Positions 1 to 7,768 of a stretch of DNA of 64,000 nucleotides are shown piece after piece; the stretch's first letter is position 1; every line of letters starts with the position of its first letter. The notes beneath the pieces were generated by a model. It made no database searches, was not told the origin of the DNA, and saw only the letters and a list, made by a program, of their open reading frames with translations. The stretch is from Pseudomonas lini (GTDB taxonomy: Bacteria; Pseudomonadota; Gammaproteobacteria; Pseudomonadales; Pseudomonadaceae). Both the position numbers and the translations under genes were made by a program. The DNA is taken from positions 62,001-126,000 of the forward strand of contig NZ_JYLB01000008.1 of assembly GCF_001042905.1 (NCBI RefSeq), in the 5' to 3' direction.

Positions 1-1
1 C

Positions 2-1300
2 GACATGCCCGGCGGCCTGAACGTCGCCGATTACGATGCTGACCCGTACCAGTCGACCCGCCCGAAAGACCAGTTCTGGGGCCGCCGCACGATGTTCAAC
101 TTCGGCTATCGCTATCAGGAAGATCGCCGCGAGTTCACCGCCAATACCTTCTTCACCAAAACCCTGCGCAGCGGTTATCTGGATCAGGGCACTTTCCTCT
201 CGCTGTCGCCACGCGAGTATTGGGTACGCGGCCTGGAAACCCGTTTCGCCCAAGGCTTCGATCTCGGTCAGACCAGCCATGAAGTCGGCGTCGGCTATCG
301 CTACATCAACGAGGCCGGCCACGAACTGCGTTACCGCACGCCAATCGCCAGCAACGAACTCCCGACCACCAACAGCCGCAACGACCGCGATACCCGGGGC
401 GGCACCGAGGCCAATGCGTTCTTTGTCGATGACCGGATCGATATCGGCAAGTGGACGATTACGCCAGGCATCCGCTACGAAATGATCGAGTCGCAGCAGA
501 CCAACAACCTGACCAACGTGAAATACAAGGGTGACTACAACACCGCCCTGCCGGCGTTGAATGTGCTCTATCACCTGACCGACAGCTGGAACCTCTACGC
601 CAACACCGAAGGCTCATTCGGCAGCGTGCAGTACAGCCAGATGCCTAATCGGGTGACCAGCGGCGAAGTCAAACCAGAGAAGGCCCGTACCTGGGAGCTG
701 GGTACCCGTTACGACAACGGCGCGTTGCGGGCAGAGATTGGTGCGTTCCTGATCAACTTCGACAACCAGTATGAAAGTAATCAAACCAACGACTTGGTGA
801 TCGCCCGAGGCGAAACACGTCATCAAGGCATCGAAACCAGCATCAATTACGCCCTCGACGACTTGAGCCCGGCGCTGGCCGGTTTCGATGTGTACGCGAC
901 TTACGCCTATGTGGACGCAACCATCCGCGAAGACGGGCCGAACAAGGGCAATCGCGTGCCTTTCTCCTCCAAGCACAAAGGCACGGTCGGCGTCGGTTAT
1001 ACCGAAGGCGCGTGGAAACTGAACCTGGATAGCAGCTATCAGAGTGATCAGTTCGCTGACAACGCCAACACCTCGGCCGAAAGCGCCGATGGCAGCACTG
1101 GCAAGATTCCGGGGTACATGTTGTTCAGCAGCCGCGCGGCGTATGACTTCGGGCCGAAGTTGTCGGACCTGAATGTGGCGGTGGGGGTGAAGAACATTTT
1201 CAACCACCAGTACTTCACCCGCTCGTTCGATGACAACAACAAGGGCAAGTATGTTGGGGAGCCAAGGACGGTTTATGTGCAGACGTCGGTAGCGTTCTGA
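2..1300 (+). CDS. fecA: TonB-dependent receptor, FecA-like (3' part; 5' end outside window)
   Basis: The reading frame is open at the left edge and ends in TGA at 1298-1300. The visible 430 or so residues are the C-terminal two thirds of an outer-membrane beta-barrel receptor: alternating aromatic-rich beta strands, a TonB-receptor C-terminal block around GVKNIFNHQYF, and a terminal Phe (TSVAF). The closing block resembles FecA, the ferric dicitrate receptor, so its role is probably energised uptake of ferric citrate or a related chelate. The plug domain and TonB box lie outside the window. A repeat element and a terminator follow. The family is certain; the ligand is inferred from resemblance only. 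Confidence 0.75.
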   Translation, partial: DMPGGLNVADYDADPYQSTRPKDQFWGRRTMFNFGYRYQEDRREFTANTFFTKTLRSGYLDQGTFLSLSPREYWVRGLETRFAQGFDLGQTSHEVGVGYRYINEAGHELRYRTPIASNELPTTNSRNDRDTRGGTEANAFFVDDRIDIGKWTITPGIRYEMIESQQTNNLTNVKYKGDYNTALPALNVLYHLTDSWNLYANTEGSFGSVQYSQMPNRVTSGEVKPEKARTWELGTRYDNGALRAEIGAFLINFDNQYESNQTNDLVIARGETRHQGIETSINYALDDLSPALAGFDVYATYAYVDATIREDGPNKGNRVPFSSKHKGTVGVGYTEGAWKLNLDSSYQSDQFADNANTSAESADGSTGKIPGYMLFSSRAAYDFGPKLSDLNVAVGVKNIFNHQYFTRSFDDNNKGKYVGEPRTVYVQTSVAF

Positions 1301-1311
1301 CCTCACCCATT

Positions 1312-1418
1312 GATCGTTCCCACGCTCTGCGTGGGAATGCAGCCTGGGACGCTCTGCGTCCCAGAATCGGACGCGGAGCGTCCATTGAGGCATTCCCACG
1401 CAGAGCGTGGGAACGATC
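1312..1418. repeat. Intergenic inverted repeat (nested)
   Basis: GATCGTTCCCACGCTCTGCG at the left is matched by its reverse complement at the right end. Between them lie shorter GGACGCTCTGCGTCC-type dyads. This is a repetitive extragenic palindrome of a different family from the other repeats in the window. It could fold as RNA downstream of the fecA-like gene. Confidence 0.75.
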
Positions 1419-1447
1419 AGTCAGAAATCATTAAATCCAGAAACAAG

Positions 1448-1477
1448 AACGGGCCTGCATAAGCAGCCCCGTTTTTT
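1448..1477 (+). terminator. Rho-independent terminator after the TonB receptor
   Basis: An ACGGG..CTGC stem pairs with GCAG..CCCGT across an ATAA loop and is followed by six T residues on the + strand. Confidence 0.6.
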
Positions 1478-1517
1478 AGGTGGAGAGAACGTAGGAAGGT
1501 AAAAAGTGAATCAGGCC

Positions 1518-1925
1518 TCAGCCGTTTTGTGCAGCCTGTTCGTTCTCGAGAAACTCGTCTTCCAGCAGCGCATCGGCGGTAGGCCTTTCGAACGGCACTA
1601 CAGCGGCACGTGGTTTGCCCCGCAGTTTGCCGAACAGATGTTCAAGCGCATGTTCGAGTTTTTCGGCCGCACCGTCGATCGCCAGTTCCAGGTTAGCGGC
1701 TTTATGAGTGACAGAAATCGGTTGATGGCCTTTTGGCCGCGCTTCCAGCTGGCAGCGCATATCGTGGGGACCGGGCTTGTCGCCGTTCTCGTCCCGCAGG
1801 TGGACCTCGACGCGGGTCAGGTCCTCTTCATAACGTTCGAGCGTGCTCTCAATGGTAGTACGTACCCACTCCTCCAGTCGGATGCTGCTTTGAATATGGT
1901 TATCGCTATTGACTTGGATTTGCAT
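1518..1925 (-). CDS. HPF/RaiA-family ribosome-associated protein
   Basis: This 135-residue protein begins MQIQVNSDN and has the beta-alpha-beta-beta-beta-alpha pattern of hibernation-promoting factor/RaiA. These proteins bind the 30S decoding region in stationary phase or stress and silence or protect ribosomes. It is short, without the long C-terminal dimerisation domain of Gram-positive HPF, and has an acidic tail. AGGGA lies about 7 bases before the ATG. It stands alone, away from the rpoN locus where the usual Pseudomonas hpf is found, so it is probably an accessory paralogue. The family is inferred from fold pattern and length. Confidence 0.75.
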   Translation of the reverse strand: MQIQVNSDNHIQSSIRLEEWVRTTIESTLERYEEDLTRVEVHLRDENGDKPGPHDMRCQLEARPKGHQPISVTHKAANLELAIDGAAEKLEHALEHLFGKLRGKPRAAVVPFERPTADALLEDEFLENEQAAQNG

Positions 1926-2062
1926 AGTTCATCCCTTATTTCAGCTAGCTCGCGAGAGGCCGGTCAGCTAGCCCTTGGGCGTCATCACCGTGACCTCTTG
2001 GTTACACAATCGGTGTGTACGCAGAACATTTCAACCCCTAAAAAAAGATAAATATTGATTCG

Positions 2063-2084
2063 CAAAAAAAGCCGGACAACGGGC
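2063..2084 (-). terminator. Weak terminator after the LysR gene
   Basis: On the minus strand GCCCG-TTGT-CCGGC (one mismatch) is followed by seven T residues. It is downstream of the LysR gene that ends at 2139. Confidence 0.4.
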
Positions 2085-2138
2085 AAAAGCGCTGTTAATG
2101 TCGGGAGTTGGGTCGCATCGCTCTTCAGTCACAATTGC

Positions 2139-3086
2139 TCACATCTGCTGCTCCGCTAGCGGGTGCAGACCACGAAATATCCCCGCCTCTTCCACCAACC
2201 AGTCATGTACCGCGCGTACGCCGGGATGGCTCAGCGCGCCCGGCGCATAGAGCAGCACGTAACGCTTGTGATTAGGCACCGCCAGGCCAAACGGCACGAT
2301 CAACGTCCCGCGTTCCAGTTCATCGTTGAGCAGCGTTCGCCGCGCAATCGCCACGCCCATCCCGGCAATCGCCGCTTCGATGGTCAGGTGATTGCGATTG
2401 AAGGTGTGCCCACGCCGTACATCCGCGCCTTCGAAGCCGATAGCGTTGAGGTAAAACTCCCATTCCGCGTACTCGTAACTGCCGCGCCAGGCGGTGATGT
2501 CGTGCAGCAATGGAAAATGCACCAGGTCCGCCGGGCCGTGCAGTGGCGGCCTTGCGCGCAACAAGCTCGGAGCGCAGACCGGAAAGATCTGCTCATCCAA
2601 CAAGGCTGTGGATAACAATCCTGGATAACTGCCGTCATTGAGGTCGATGGCCAAATCGAAGTCGCCCTCATGCAATGGCACGCTGCTGTCCTCAGCCACC
2701 AGTCGCAGCTGAATGTCCGGAAAGCGCTGTTGCAAACGCGGCAGGCGCGGGGTCAGCCATTTGCTCAGGAACGAAGGAATCGAGCGCAACCGCAAAATCC
2801 CGCTGATCATTCCCGCATCCAGTCGTCGCAATTCCGCATCGATGCTGCCGTAGGCTTCGTTGACGGTGATAGCCAATCGCTGGCCTTCGGCGCTCAATTC
2901 CACGCCCCGGGGGCGACGATGAAACAGGCGAAAACCTAGCCGCTCTTCCAGTTGGCGAATTTGCTGACTGACCGCCCCCGGCGTGATGTGCAGTTCTTCG
3001 GCGCAACGGGTGAAGGACAAGTGCCGCGCGGCACACGAAAACACGTGCAGCCAGACGTAGGTCTGGGCGTGCAATTGGCGACTCAT
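2139..3086 (-). CDS. LysR-family transcriptional regulator, GcvA/DsdC-like
   Basis: 315 residues. An N-terminal winged helix-turn-helix (about residues 10-70, including AEELHITPGAVSQQIRQLEE) is followed by a two-lobed substrate-binding domain. The sequence style is that of the GcvA/DsdC branch, which often controls amino-acid catabolism. It is divergent from sdaA with 135 bases between the starts, so it most likely senses serine or a related amino acid and controls sdaA and the downstream transporter. A TTTAG-TCCTG-CTAAA dyad (3089-3103) lies directly before its start codon. The family is certain; the regulon is inferred from position. Confidence 0.82.
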   Translation of the reverse strand: MSRQLHAQTYVWLHVFSCAARHLSFTRCAEELHITPGAVSQQIRQLEERLGFRLFHRRPRGVELSAEGQRLAITVNEAYGSIDAELRRLDAGMISGILRLRSIPSFLSKWLTPRLPRLQQRFPDIQLRLVAEDSSVPLHEGDFDLAIDLNDGSYPGLLSTALLDEQIFPVCAPSLLRARPPLHGPADLVHFPLLHDITAWRGSYEYAEWEFYLNAIGFEGADVRRGHTFNRNHLTIEAAIAGMGVAIARRTLLNDELERGTLIVPFGLAVPNHKRYVLLYAPGALSHPGVRAVHDWLVEEAGIFRGLHPLAEQQM

Positions 3087-3088
3087 TG

Positions 3089-3103
3089 TTTAGTCCTGCT
3101 AAA
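3089..3103. promoter_or_regulatory. Possible LysR-type operator (dyad)
   Basis: A perfect 5-base inverted repeat TTTAG/CTAAA with a 5-base spacer sits just upstream of the LysR start in the divergent LysR-sdaA intergenic region, where autoregulatory LysR sites are usual. It is short enough to be chance. Confidence 0.3.
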
Positions 3104-3221
3104 GGCTGTCTTAGGAAGTTTCGTTGGTCACGTAGGACCGAGGTTGGCAGTATCGCCGACATTGCGCTTGTCCTACAGAAATGGCGGCGATTTCTCTTCC
3201 ATTGCTTGTATAGGCTTTAGC

Positions 3222-4598
3222 ATGGCTATCAGTGTTTTCGATCTCTTCAAAGTCGGCATCGGTCCGTCCAGTTCCCATACCGTCGGCCCGATGCGCGCCG
3301 CCGCAACCTTCGCCCAAGCCCTGATTGACCAACATTTACTGGCCGACGTACGGCGGGTAGTAATCCGACTCTACGGCTCCCTTTCGGCCACTGGCGTCGG
3401 CCACGCAACCGACCGTGCCTGCATTATGGGCCTGATGGGCGAATGGCCAGACAGCATTGATCCGAACTCAATCGACAGCCGAATCCAAACCTTGCGTGAA
3501 ACCGGCGAACTGAGTCTGGCCGGTAAATCGACCATTGCCTTCAACTGGCAGCGCGATCTCCTGCTCCTCGACGAGAGCCTGCCCTACCACCCCAACGCCA
3601 TGTCCCTGACAGCCTTCGGCGAAACCGGCGAGCTGTTCGAGCAGACGTACTACTCGGTGGGCGGTGGTTTCATCATCGAAGCAGCCGAAGCCGAGTCCGG
3701 CATTGCGCCAGCCAGCGATGTGGTGCTGCCCTACGACTTCTCCAGTGCCGCCGAATTGCTCAAGCTCTGCAACCAGCACGGTCTGCGGGTTTCCGAGCTG
3801 ATGATGGCCAACGAACGGGCCTGGCGCAGCGACGCCGAGATCCGCCAGGGGTTGCTGCATATCTGGTCGGTGATGCGTGAATGCGTCGAGCAAGGCTTGC
3901 GCCACGAAGGCATCCTGCCCGGCGGTCTGAATGTTCCGCGCCGCGCCGCGAAATTGCACCGCAGTCTGTTGGAAATCGGCAAACCGAATGTCATCAGCTC
4001 CACCCTGTCAGCCATGGAGTGGGTCAACCTGTTCGCCCTTGCCGTGAACGAAGAAAACGCGGCTGGCGGACGCATGGTGACCGCGCCTACAAACGGGGCG
4101 GCCGGGATCATTCCCGCCGTGCTGCACTACTACATGAAATTCAACCCGGACGCGTCGGACGATGACGTCGTGGCGTTCTTTTTGGGCGCTGCCGCTGTAG
4201 GCATTCTCTGCAAGAAAAACGCCTCGATCTCCGGCGCCGAAGTCGGCTGCCAGGGCGAAGTCGGTTCGGCCTGCGCCATGGCCGCCGCCGGCCTGGCCGA
4301 CATCCTCGGCGCCACCCCGGAGCAACTGGAAAACGCCGCCGAAATCGGCCTGGAACACAACCTCGGCCTGACCTGCGACCCCGTCGGCGGCCTGGTGCAG
4401 GTGCCGTGCATCGAGCGCAACGCAATCGCTGCCGTGAAGGCGATCAACGCCACGCAAATGGCCCTGCGCGGCGACGGCAAACACTTCATTTCCCTGGACC
4501 GGGTCATCCGCACCATGCGCGATACCGGCGCCGACATGCACGACAAATACAAAGAAACTTCACGGGGCGGCCTGGCTGTTAGCTGGGTGGAATGTTGA
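3222..4598 (+). CDS. sdaA: L-serine ammonia-lyase (single-chain, iron-sulfur type)
   Basis: 458 residues. It deaminates L-serine to pyruvate and ammonia in the cytoplasm using a 4Fe-4S cluster. The start MAISVFDLFKVGIGPSSSHT is the family N-terminus, so ATG at 3222 is preferred over the much longer upstream-open frame. The beta domain carries the GPSSSHTVGPMRA signature. The alpha domain carries the cluster cysteines in GCQGEVGSAC (about residue 343), TCDPVGG (about 384) and PCIERN (about 395), spaced as in E. coli SdaA/SdaB. A serine transporter follows 63 bases downstream on the same strand, forming a serine uptake and catabolism pair. Confidence 0.95.
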   Translation: MAISVFDLFKVGIGPSSSHTVGPMRAAATFAQALIDQHLLADVRRVVIRLYGSLSATGVGHATDRACIMGLMGEWPDSIDPNSIDSRIQTLRETGELSLAGKSTIAFNWQRDLLLLDESLPYHPNAMSLTAFGETGELFEQTYYSVGGGFIIEAAEAESGIAPASDVVLPYDFSSAAELLKLCNQHGLRVSELMMANERAWRSDAEIRQGLLHIWSVMRECVEQGLRHEGILPGGLNVPRRAAKLHRSLLEIGKPNVISSTLSAMEWVNLFALAVNEENAAGGRMVTAPTNGAAGIIPAVLHYYMKFNPDASDDDVVAFFLGAAAVGILCKKNASISGAEVGCQGEVGSACAMAAAGLADILGATPEQLENAAEIGLEHNLGLTCDPVGGLVQVPCIERNAIAAVKAINATQMALRGDGKHFISLDRVIRTMRDTGADMHDKYKETSRGGLAVSWVEC

Positions 4599-4661
4599 AG
4601 AACATTTCCTGACAGCCCGCAACACGTGAGCCCGAGCAAGAATAATAACGAGGCAAAAACG

Positions 4662-5963
4662 ATGACCGATGTACGTACACCCGCTGCCGATAATCCCGCT
4701 GTAGACCTGACACGCAATAGCGAAACAACCCACAAAGGCTGGAGCAAACACGACACCACCTGGATGCTTGGCCTCTATGGCACGGCGATTGGCGCCGGCA
4801 CGTTGTTCCTGCCGATCAACGCCGGTGTCGGTGGTTTCTGGCCGCTGCTGCTCCTGGCGGTACTGGCCTTTCCGATGACCTTCTTCGCCCACCGTGGCCT
4901 GACGCGCTTCGTGTTGTCCGGCCGTTCCGGGGATATTACCGAAGTAGTGGAAGAACACTTCGGCATCGGCGCCGGCAAGCTGATCACGCTGCTGTATTTT
5001 TTTGCGATCTTCCCGATTCTGCTGGTGTACAGCGTGGCGCTGACCAACACCCTGAGCAGCCTCATGGAGCACCAGCTGCACATGACACCGCCACCTCGGG
5101 CGATCCTGTCGCTGGGTCTGATTCTCGGCTTGATGGCGATCGTCCGTTGCGGTCAGGGCGTCATCGTCAAATGCATGAGCGTACTGGTTTACCCGTTCGT
5201 TGCAGCGTTGCTGTTGCTCGGCGTCAGCCTGATCCCGAACTGGAACGGCGCGTTCTTTGCCACCGCCAGTGAAGGCATGCCGCTGCCGCTGTTCTTCAAG
5301 ACCTTGTGGCTGGCGATTCCGGTGATGGTGTTCTCGTTCAACCATTCGCCGATCATCTCCGCCTTCGCCGTCGATCAGAAACAGCGTTACGGCGAGCAAG
5401 CCGAACGCAAAAGCAGCGGCATTCTCGCGATCGCTCACGTCATGATGGTCGTCACGGTGATGTTCTTCTGCTTCAGCTGCGTGCTGGCGTTGTCCCCGGC
5501 GGACTTGGCCGCTGCGAAGGCGCAGAACATTTCGATCCTGTCGTACCTGGCTAACCATTTCCAGACACCGGTCATCGCTTACGCCGCGCCGTTGATTGCG
5601 CTGGTGGCGATCACCAAATCCTTCCTCGGCCATTACATCGGCGCCAGCGAAGGTTTTCAGGGGCTAATCGTGAAAAGCCTGCGTGGCCGTGGTCGCGTCA
5701 TGTCCGCCAGTTGGCTGAACCGCATCACTGCGCTGTTCATGATCCTCAGTTGCTGGGCCGTGGCGACCTTCAATCCGAGCATCCTGGGCATGATCGAAAC
5801 CCTCGGCGGGCCGATCATCGCGTGCCTGTTGTTCCTGATGCCGATGTACGCCATCCACCGCGTGCCGGCCTTGCGCCAGTACTCGAATCAGGCCTCGAAC
5901 GTGTTTGTGGTGTTGATCGGCTTGATTGCACTGTCTGCGATCATCTACTCGTTCATGCCCTGA
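4662..5963 (+). CDS. sdaC: Serine/threonine transporter, HAAAP family (SdaC-like)
   Basis: 433 residues with about eleven hydrophobic segments. It is an inner-membrane symporter of the hydroxy/aromatic amino-acid permease family. The first membrane segment has the family pattern LGLYGTAIGAGTLFLPINAG. It probably imports L-serine for the preceding sdaA. ATG at 4662 follows AACGAGG at a normal distance. An in-frame GTG at 4626 is possible but has no ribosome-binding site and would add a polar leader. A strong terminator follows the stop. Confidence 0.88.
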   Translation: MTDVRTPAADNPAVDLTRNSETTHKGWSKHDTTWMLGLYGTAIGAGTLFLPINAGVGGFWPLLLLAVLAFPMTFFAHRGLTRFVLSGRSGDITEVVEEHFGIGAGKLITLLYFFAIFPILLVYSVALTNTLSSLMEHQLHMTPPPRAILSLGLILGLMAIVRCGQGVIVKCMSVLVYPFVAALLLLGVSLIPNWNGAFFATASEGMPLPLFFKTLWLAIPVMVFSFNHSPIISAFAVDQKQRYGEQAERKSSGILAIAHVMMVVTVMFFCFSCVLALSPADLAAAKAQNISILSYLANHFQTPVIAYAAPLIALVAITKSFLGHYIGASEGFQGLIVKSLRGRGRVMSASWLNRITALFMILSCWAVATFNPSILGMIETLGGPIIACLLFLMPMYAIHRVPALRQYSNQASNVFVVLIGLIALSAIIYSFMP

Positions 5964-5982
5964 AACGGGCAGGCAAAAAGAA

Positions 5983-6010
5983 GGCGGGCCAGAATGCCCG
6001 CCATTTTTTT
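5983..6010 (+). terminator. Rho-independent terminator of sdaA-sdaC
   Basis: GGCGGGC-CAGAAT-GCCCGCC is followed by ATTTTTTT. It is 20 bases after the transporter stop. Confidence 0.9.
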
Positions 6011-6175
6011 GCCGTGTTCATTACCCCATCGTTTTCCCGGCATGCCCCTTGCTTTGTCTCCTGCGTTGCACGGATGAAAGTTACATGAACATGGAAGGCC
6101 GATGGTCTGGTGTTGCGAACTAATCCCGATCATGGCTGGTCAACAACTGCACGTTCAATCAGGCGGTGACGCATC

Positions 6176-6493
6176 ATGGACAACCCCTTTCAACTCATTA
6201 CCGATGCCTTTGCACCGGATTATCAAGTCAACCTGAGCATTCAGGGGCTGGACGGCCGCATCATGCTGACCCTCTCCAAAAGTGGCCGCGTGGTGGCCAA
6301 ACGGATGATCAGCGCCGAACAGCGCAATGACCCCAAGCGCCTCAAACGCCTGGTGCAAAGCATTCAATTCGGCATCGCCATCGAACAGGGCCACAGCGCC
6401 GTGGCCATCCTTGAAGCCATGACCGACGGCGATAGTCGCAACCCGCCGCCGCCCTTGGTCAAATCCCGGCCCCGGCCTTCAATGGGGCTTTAA
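6176..6493 (+). CDS. DUF3509 protein
   Basis: 105 residues, MDNPFQLITDAFAPDYQ at the start. This matches the small DUF3509 family found essentially in Pseudomonas, which has no known function. The N-terminal 80 residues are ordered, with beta strands around VNLSIQGLDGRIMLTLS and a helix around DPKRLKRLVQSIQ. The last 20 residues are Pro/Arg rich and probably disordered. There is no signal peptide or membrane segment. Its stop codon overlaps by four bases the end of the convergent psiE gene. P. aeruginosa has several DUF3509 paralogues, some linked to stress expression; that is background, not seen here. Confidence 0.75.
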   Translation: MDNPFQLITDAFAPDYQVNLSIQGLDGRIMLTLSKSGRVVAKRMISAEQRNDPKRLKRLVQSIQFGIAIEQGHSAVAILEAMTDGDSRNPPPPLVKSRPRPSMGL

Positions 6494-6990
6494 ATCTCGC
6501 CCTTCTCCACTTCGGGATGCTCACCGGAACCCGCACCGATCTTGCGTTGCGGGTGTTCGATCTTCACCGAAGGAAATTGCGACGAGGCGTAACGCACCAC
6601 CAGAATCGCAAACGCCAGCAGCAGAATCCCGCCGCACAGGTAGATGATCCCCAAGTCCGGTGGATTGTGGTGCGAGACGTTGGAGATCAGCAGCCGCGTC
6701 AGTGCGGTGATCGCCACGTAGATCAGGAAGCGCACCGGCATGTGGTTGGTCTTGAAGTAAATCCCGACCATCGCCCCCAGTTCCAGGTAGATGAACAGCA
6801 GCAAGATGTCATCGATCTTGATATGCCCCTGTTCGAGCATTCCGAGGAATTCCATCACCGCCGCCCACGCGGTCACCGCACCGATGGCGAACAGCGCCAG
6901 GTAGTGGAAGGTCTCGACGAACAGGTTGCCCAGGGACTCGGCCAGTTGGTGCACGTTCTGCCGCAGGTTCTCGGCCCAGTTGATTTTCAC
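6490..6990 (-). CDS. psiE: PsiE-family phosphate-starvation-inducible membrane protein
   Basis: 166 residues with four predicted membrane helices (about residues 28-48, 60-80, 90-107 and 118-138). It matches the PsiE family named from the phosphate-starvation-inducible E. coli gene, whose biochemical role is unknown. The start is GTG at 6990, with AAGGAA nine bases before it; no in-frame ATG fits the conserved N-terminus. The C-terminal 25 residues are charged and cytoplasmic-looking. I do not see a clear Pho box upstream. Confidence 0.8.
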   Translation of the reverse strand: MKINWAENLRQNVHQLAESLGNLFVETFHYLALFAIGAVTAWAAVMEFLGMLEQGHIKIDDILLLFIYLELGAMVGIYFKTNHMPVRFLIYVAITALTRLLISNVSHHNPPDLGIIYLCGGILLLAFAILVVRYASSQFPSVKIEHPQRKIGAGSGEHPEVEKGEI

Positions 6991-7131
6991 TTTGATTGTT
7001 CCTTAGCTCGGTTCGAGCGGATGATGCGGGTTTGACGTGACGGTTGTTCTGCATGCAGAAAAAAGGCCAGATACTGTTGGGTGAGATGATGGCCGCGTGA
7101 TATGAGACACGTTGGCGGTGGTTGGACGGAC

Positions 7132-7203
7132 GCCATCGCGGGCAAGCCCGCTCCCACAGGGTCCGGCGGTGATCCTTGTGGGAGCAGCTTGCCCGCGAAT
7201 GGA
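7132..7203. repeat. REPIN-type inverted repeat (GTGGGAGC family)
   Basis: CGCCATCGCGGGCAAGCCCG, CTCCCACAG and the inverted copy TGTGGGAGCAGCTTGCCCGCGAATG face each other across a short loop. It lies between psiE and yebG, in the 358-base gap 6991-7348. The rest of that gap holds only the yebG promoter with its LexA box. Confidence 0.85.
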
Positions 7204-7289
7204 GCGACTCGGTTCACCTGACAAACGCCGATTACGGTCTACATTAAAAAGCCACTACCCAAAGCGCAGGGATTCGCTTATCCTTTTCG

Positions 7290-7305
7290 CTGTATATAAA
7301 TACAG
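7290..7305 (+). promoter_or_regulatory. LexA (SOS) box upstream of yebG
   Basis: CTGTATATAAATACAG is a full match to the gammaproteobacterial LexA consensus CTGT-N8-ACAG. It sits 43 bases before the yebG start and overlaps a TATAAA -10-like element, which is the usual arrangement for a LexA-repressed promoter. Confidence 0.9.
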
Positions 7306-7348
7306 TGGTCGAAACAGACAACTAATGTGAAGGCATGTGAGGTGGTGA

Positions 7349-7696
7349 ATGGCCGTCGAAGTGGTATACCGCAGCAGCCGAGATCTGGAGCGCTTGTTCA
7401 TGGATAAAGCCGAAGCTGACCGTCATGACAAAATGCTCGAACTGGCCGAATTGCTGGCTGAAGTGTTGCAAAAAGCCGTTCCGTCCCTGACCGAACAGCA
7501 AGTGGAAGAAGCCGGGATCTACATGGCGAAGAACCGTGATGTATTCGCCAAGGCATTCAAGAGCCAGCCGGACGCACTGTCCGAACTGCTGAATGCACCC
7601 GCCGAAGTCGCTGAGCCTGTTGAAGCAGCTGCACCTGTTGAAGTGACGGACGCTGAGCCGACCAAGCCAGCCAAAGCCGCCAAGACACCAAAGTAA
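7349..7696 (+). CDS. yebG: YebG-family SOS protein
   Basis: 115 residues. The first 75 or so match YebG (MAVEVVYRSSRDLERLFMDK start, then a helical core with QVEEAGIYMAKNRDVFAKAF), a small DNA-damage-inducible protein of unclear function. The C-terminal 40 residues are an Ala/Pro/Glu/Lys-rich tail, longer than in E. coli, ending AAKTPK. A consensus LexA box precedes the gene and GAGGTGG is placed well for translation. A terminator follows at 7716. Confidence 0.88.
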   Translation: MAVEVVYRSSRDLERLFMDKAEADRHDKMLELAELLAEVLQKAVPSLTEQQVEEAGIYMAKNRDVFAKAFKSQPDALSELLNAPAEVAEPVEAAAPVEVTDAEPTKPAKAAKTPK

Positions 7697-7715
7697 GCAA
7701 TGCCCGAATTGAATA

Positions 7716-7746
7716 GGCCCTGAGTCAAATGGCTCAGGGCCTTTTT
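7716..7746 (+). terminator. Rho-independent terminator of yebG
   Basis: GGCCCTGAG-TCAAATGG-CTCAGGGCC followed by TTTTT. The stem could also stop transcription from the convergent E2 gene, but on that strand the U tract is poor. Confidence 0.88.
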
Positions 7747-7768
7747 CATGCCTGCGGGAAACCTGGAT

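Noticed and set aside
2952..3221. N-terminal extension of sdaA by 90 residues
   Set aside because: It overlaps the LysR gene and precedes the conserved SdaA N-terminus; no ribosome-binding site.
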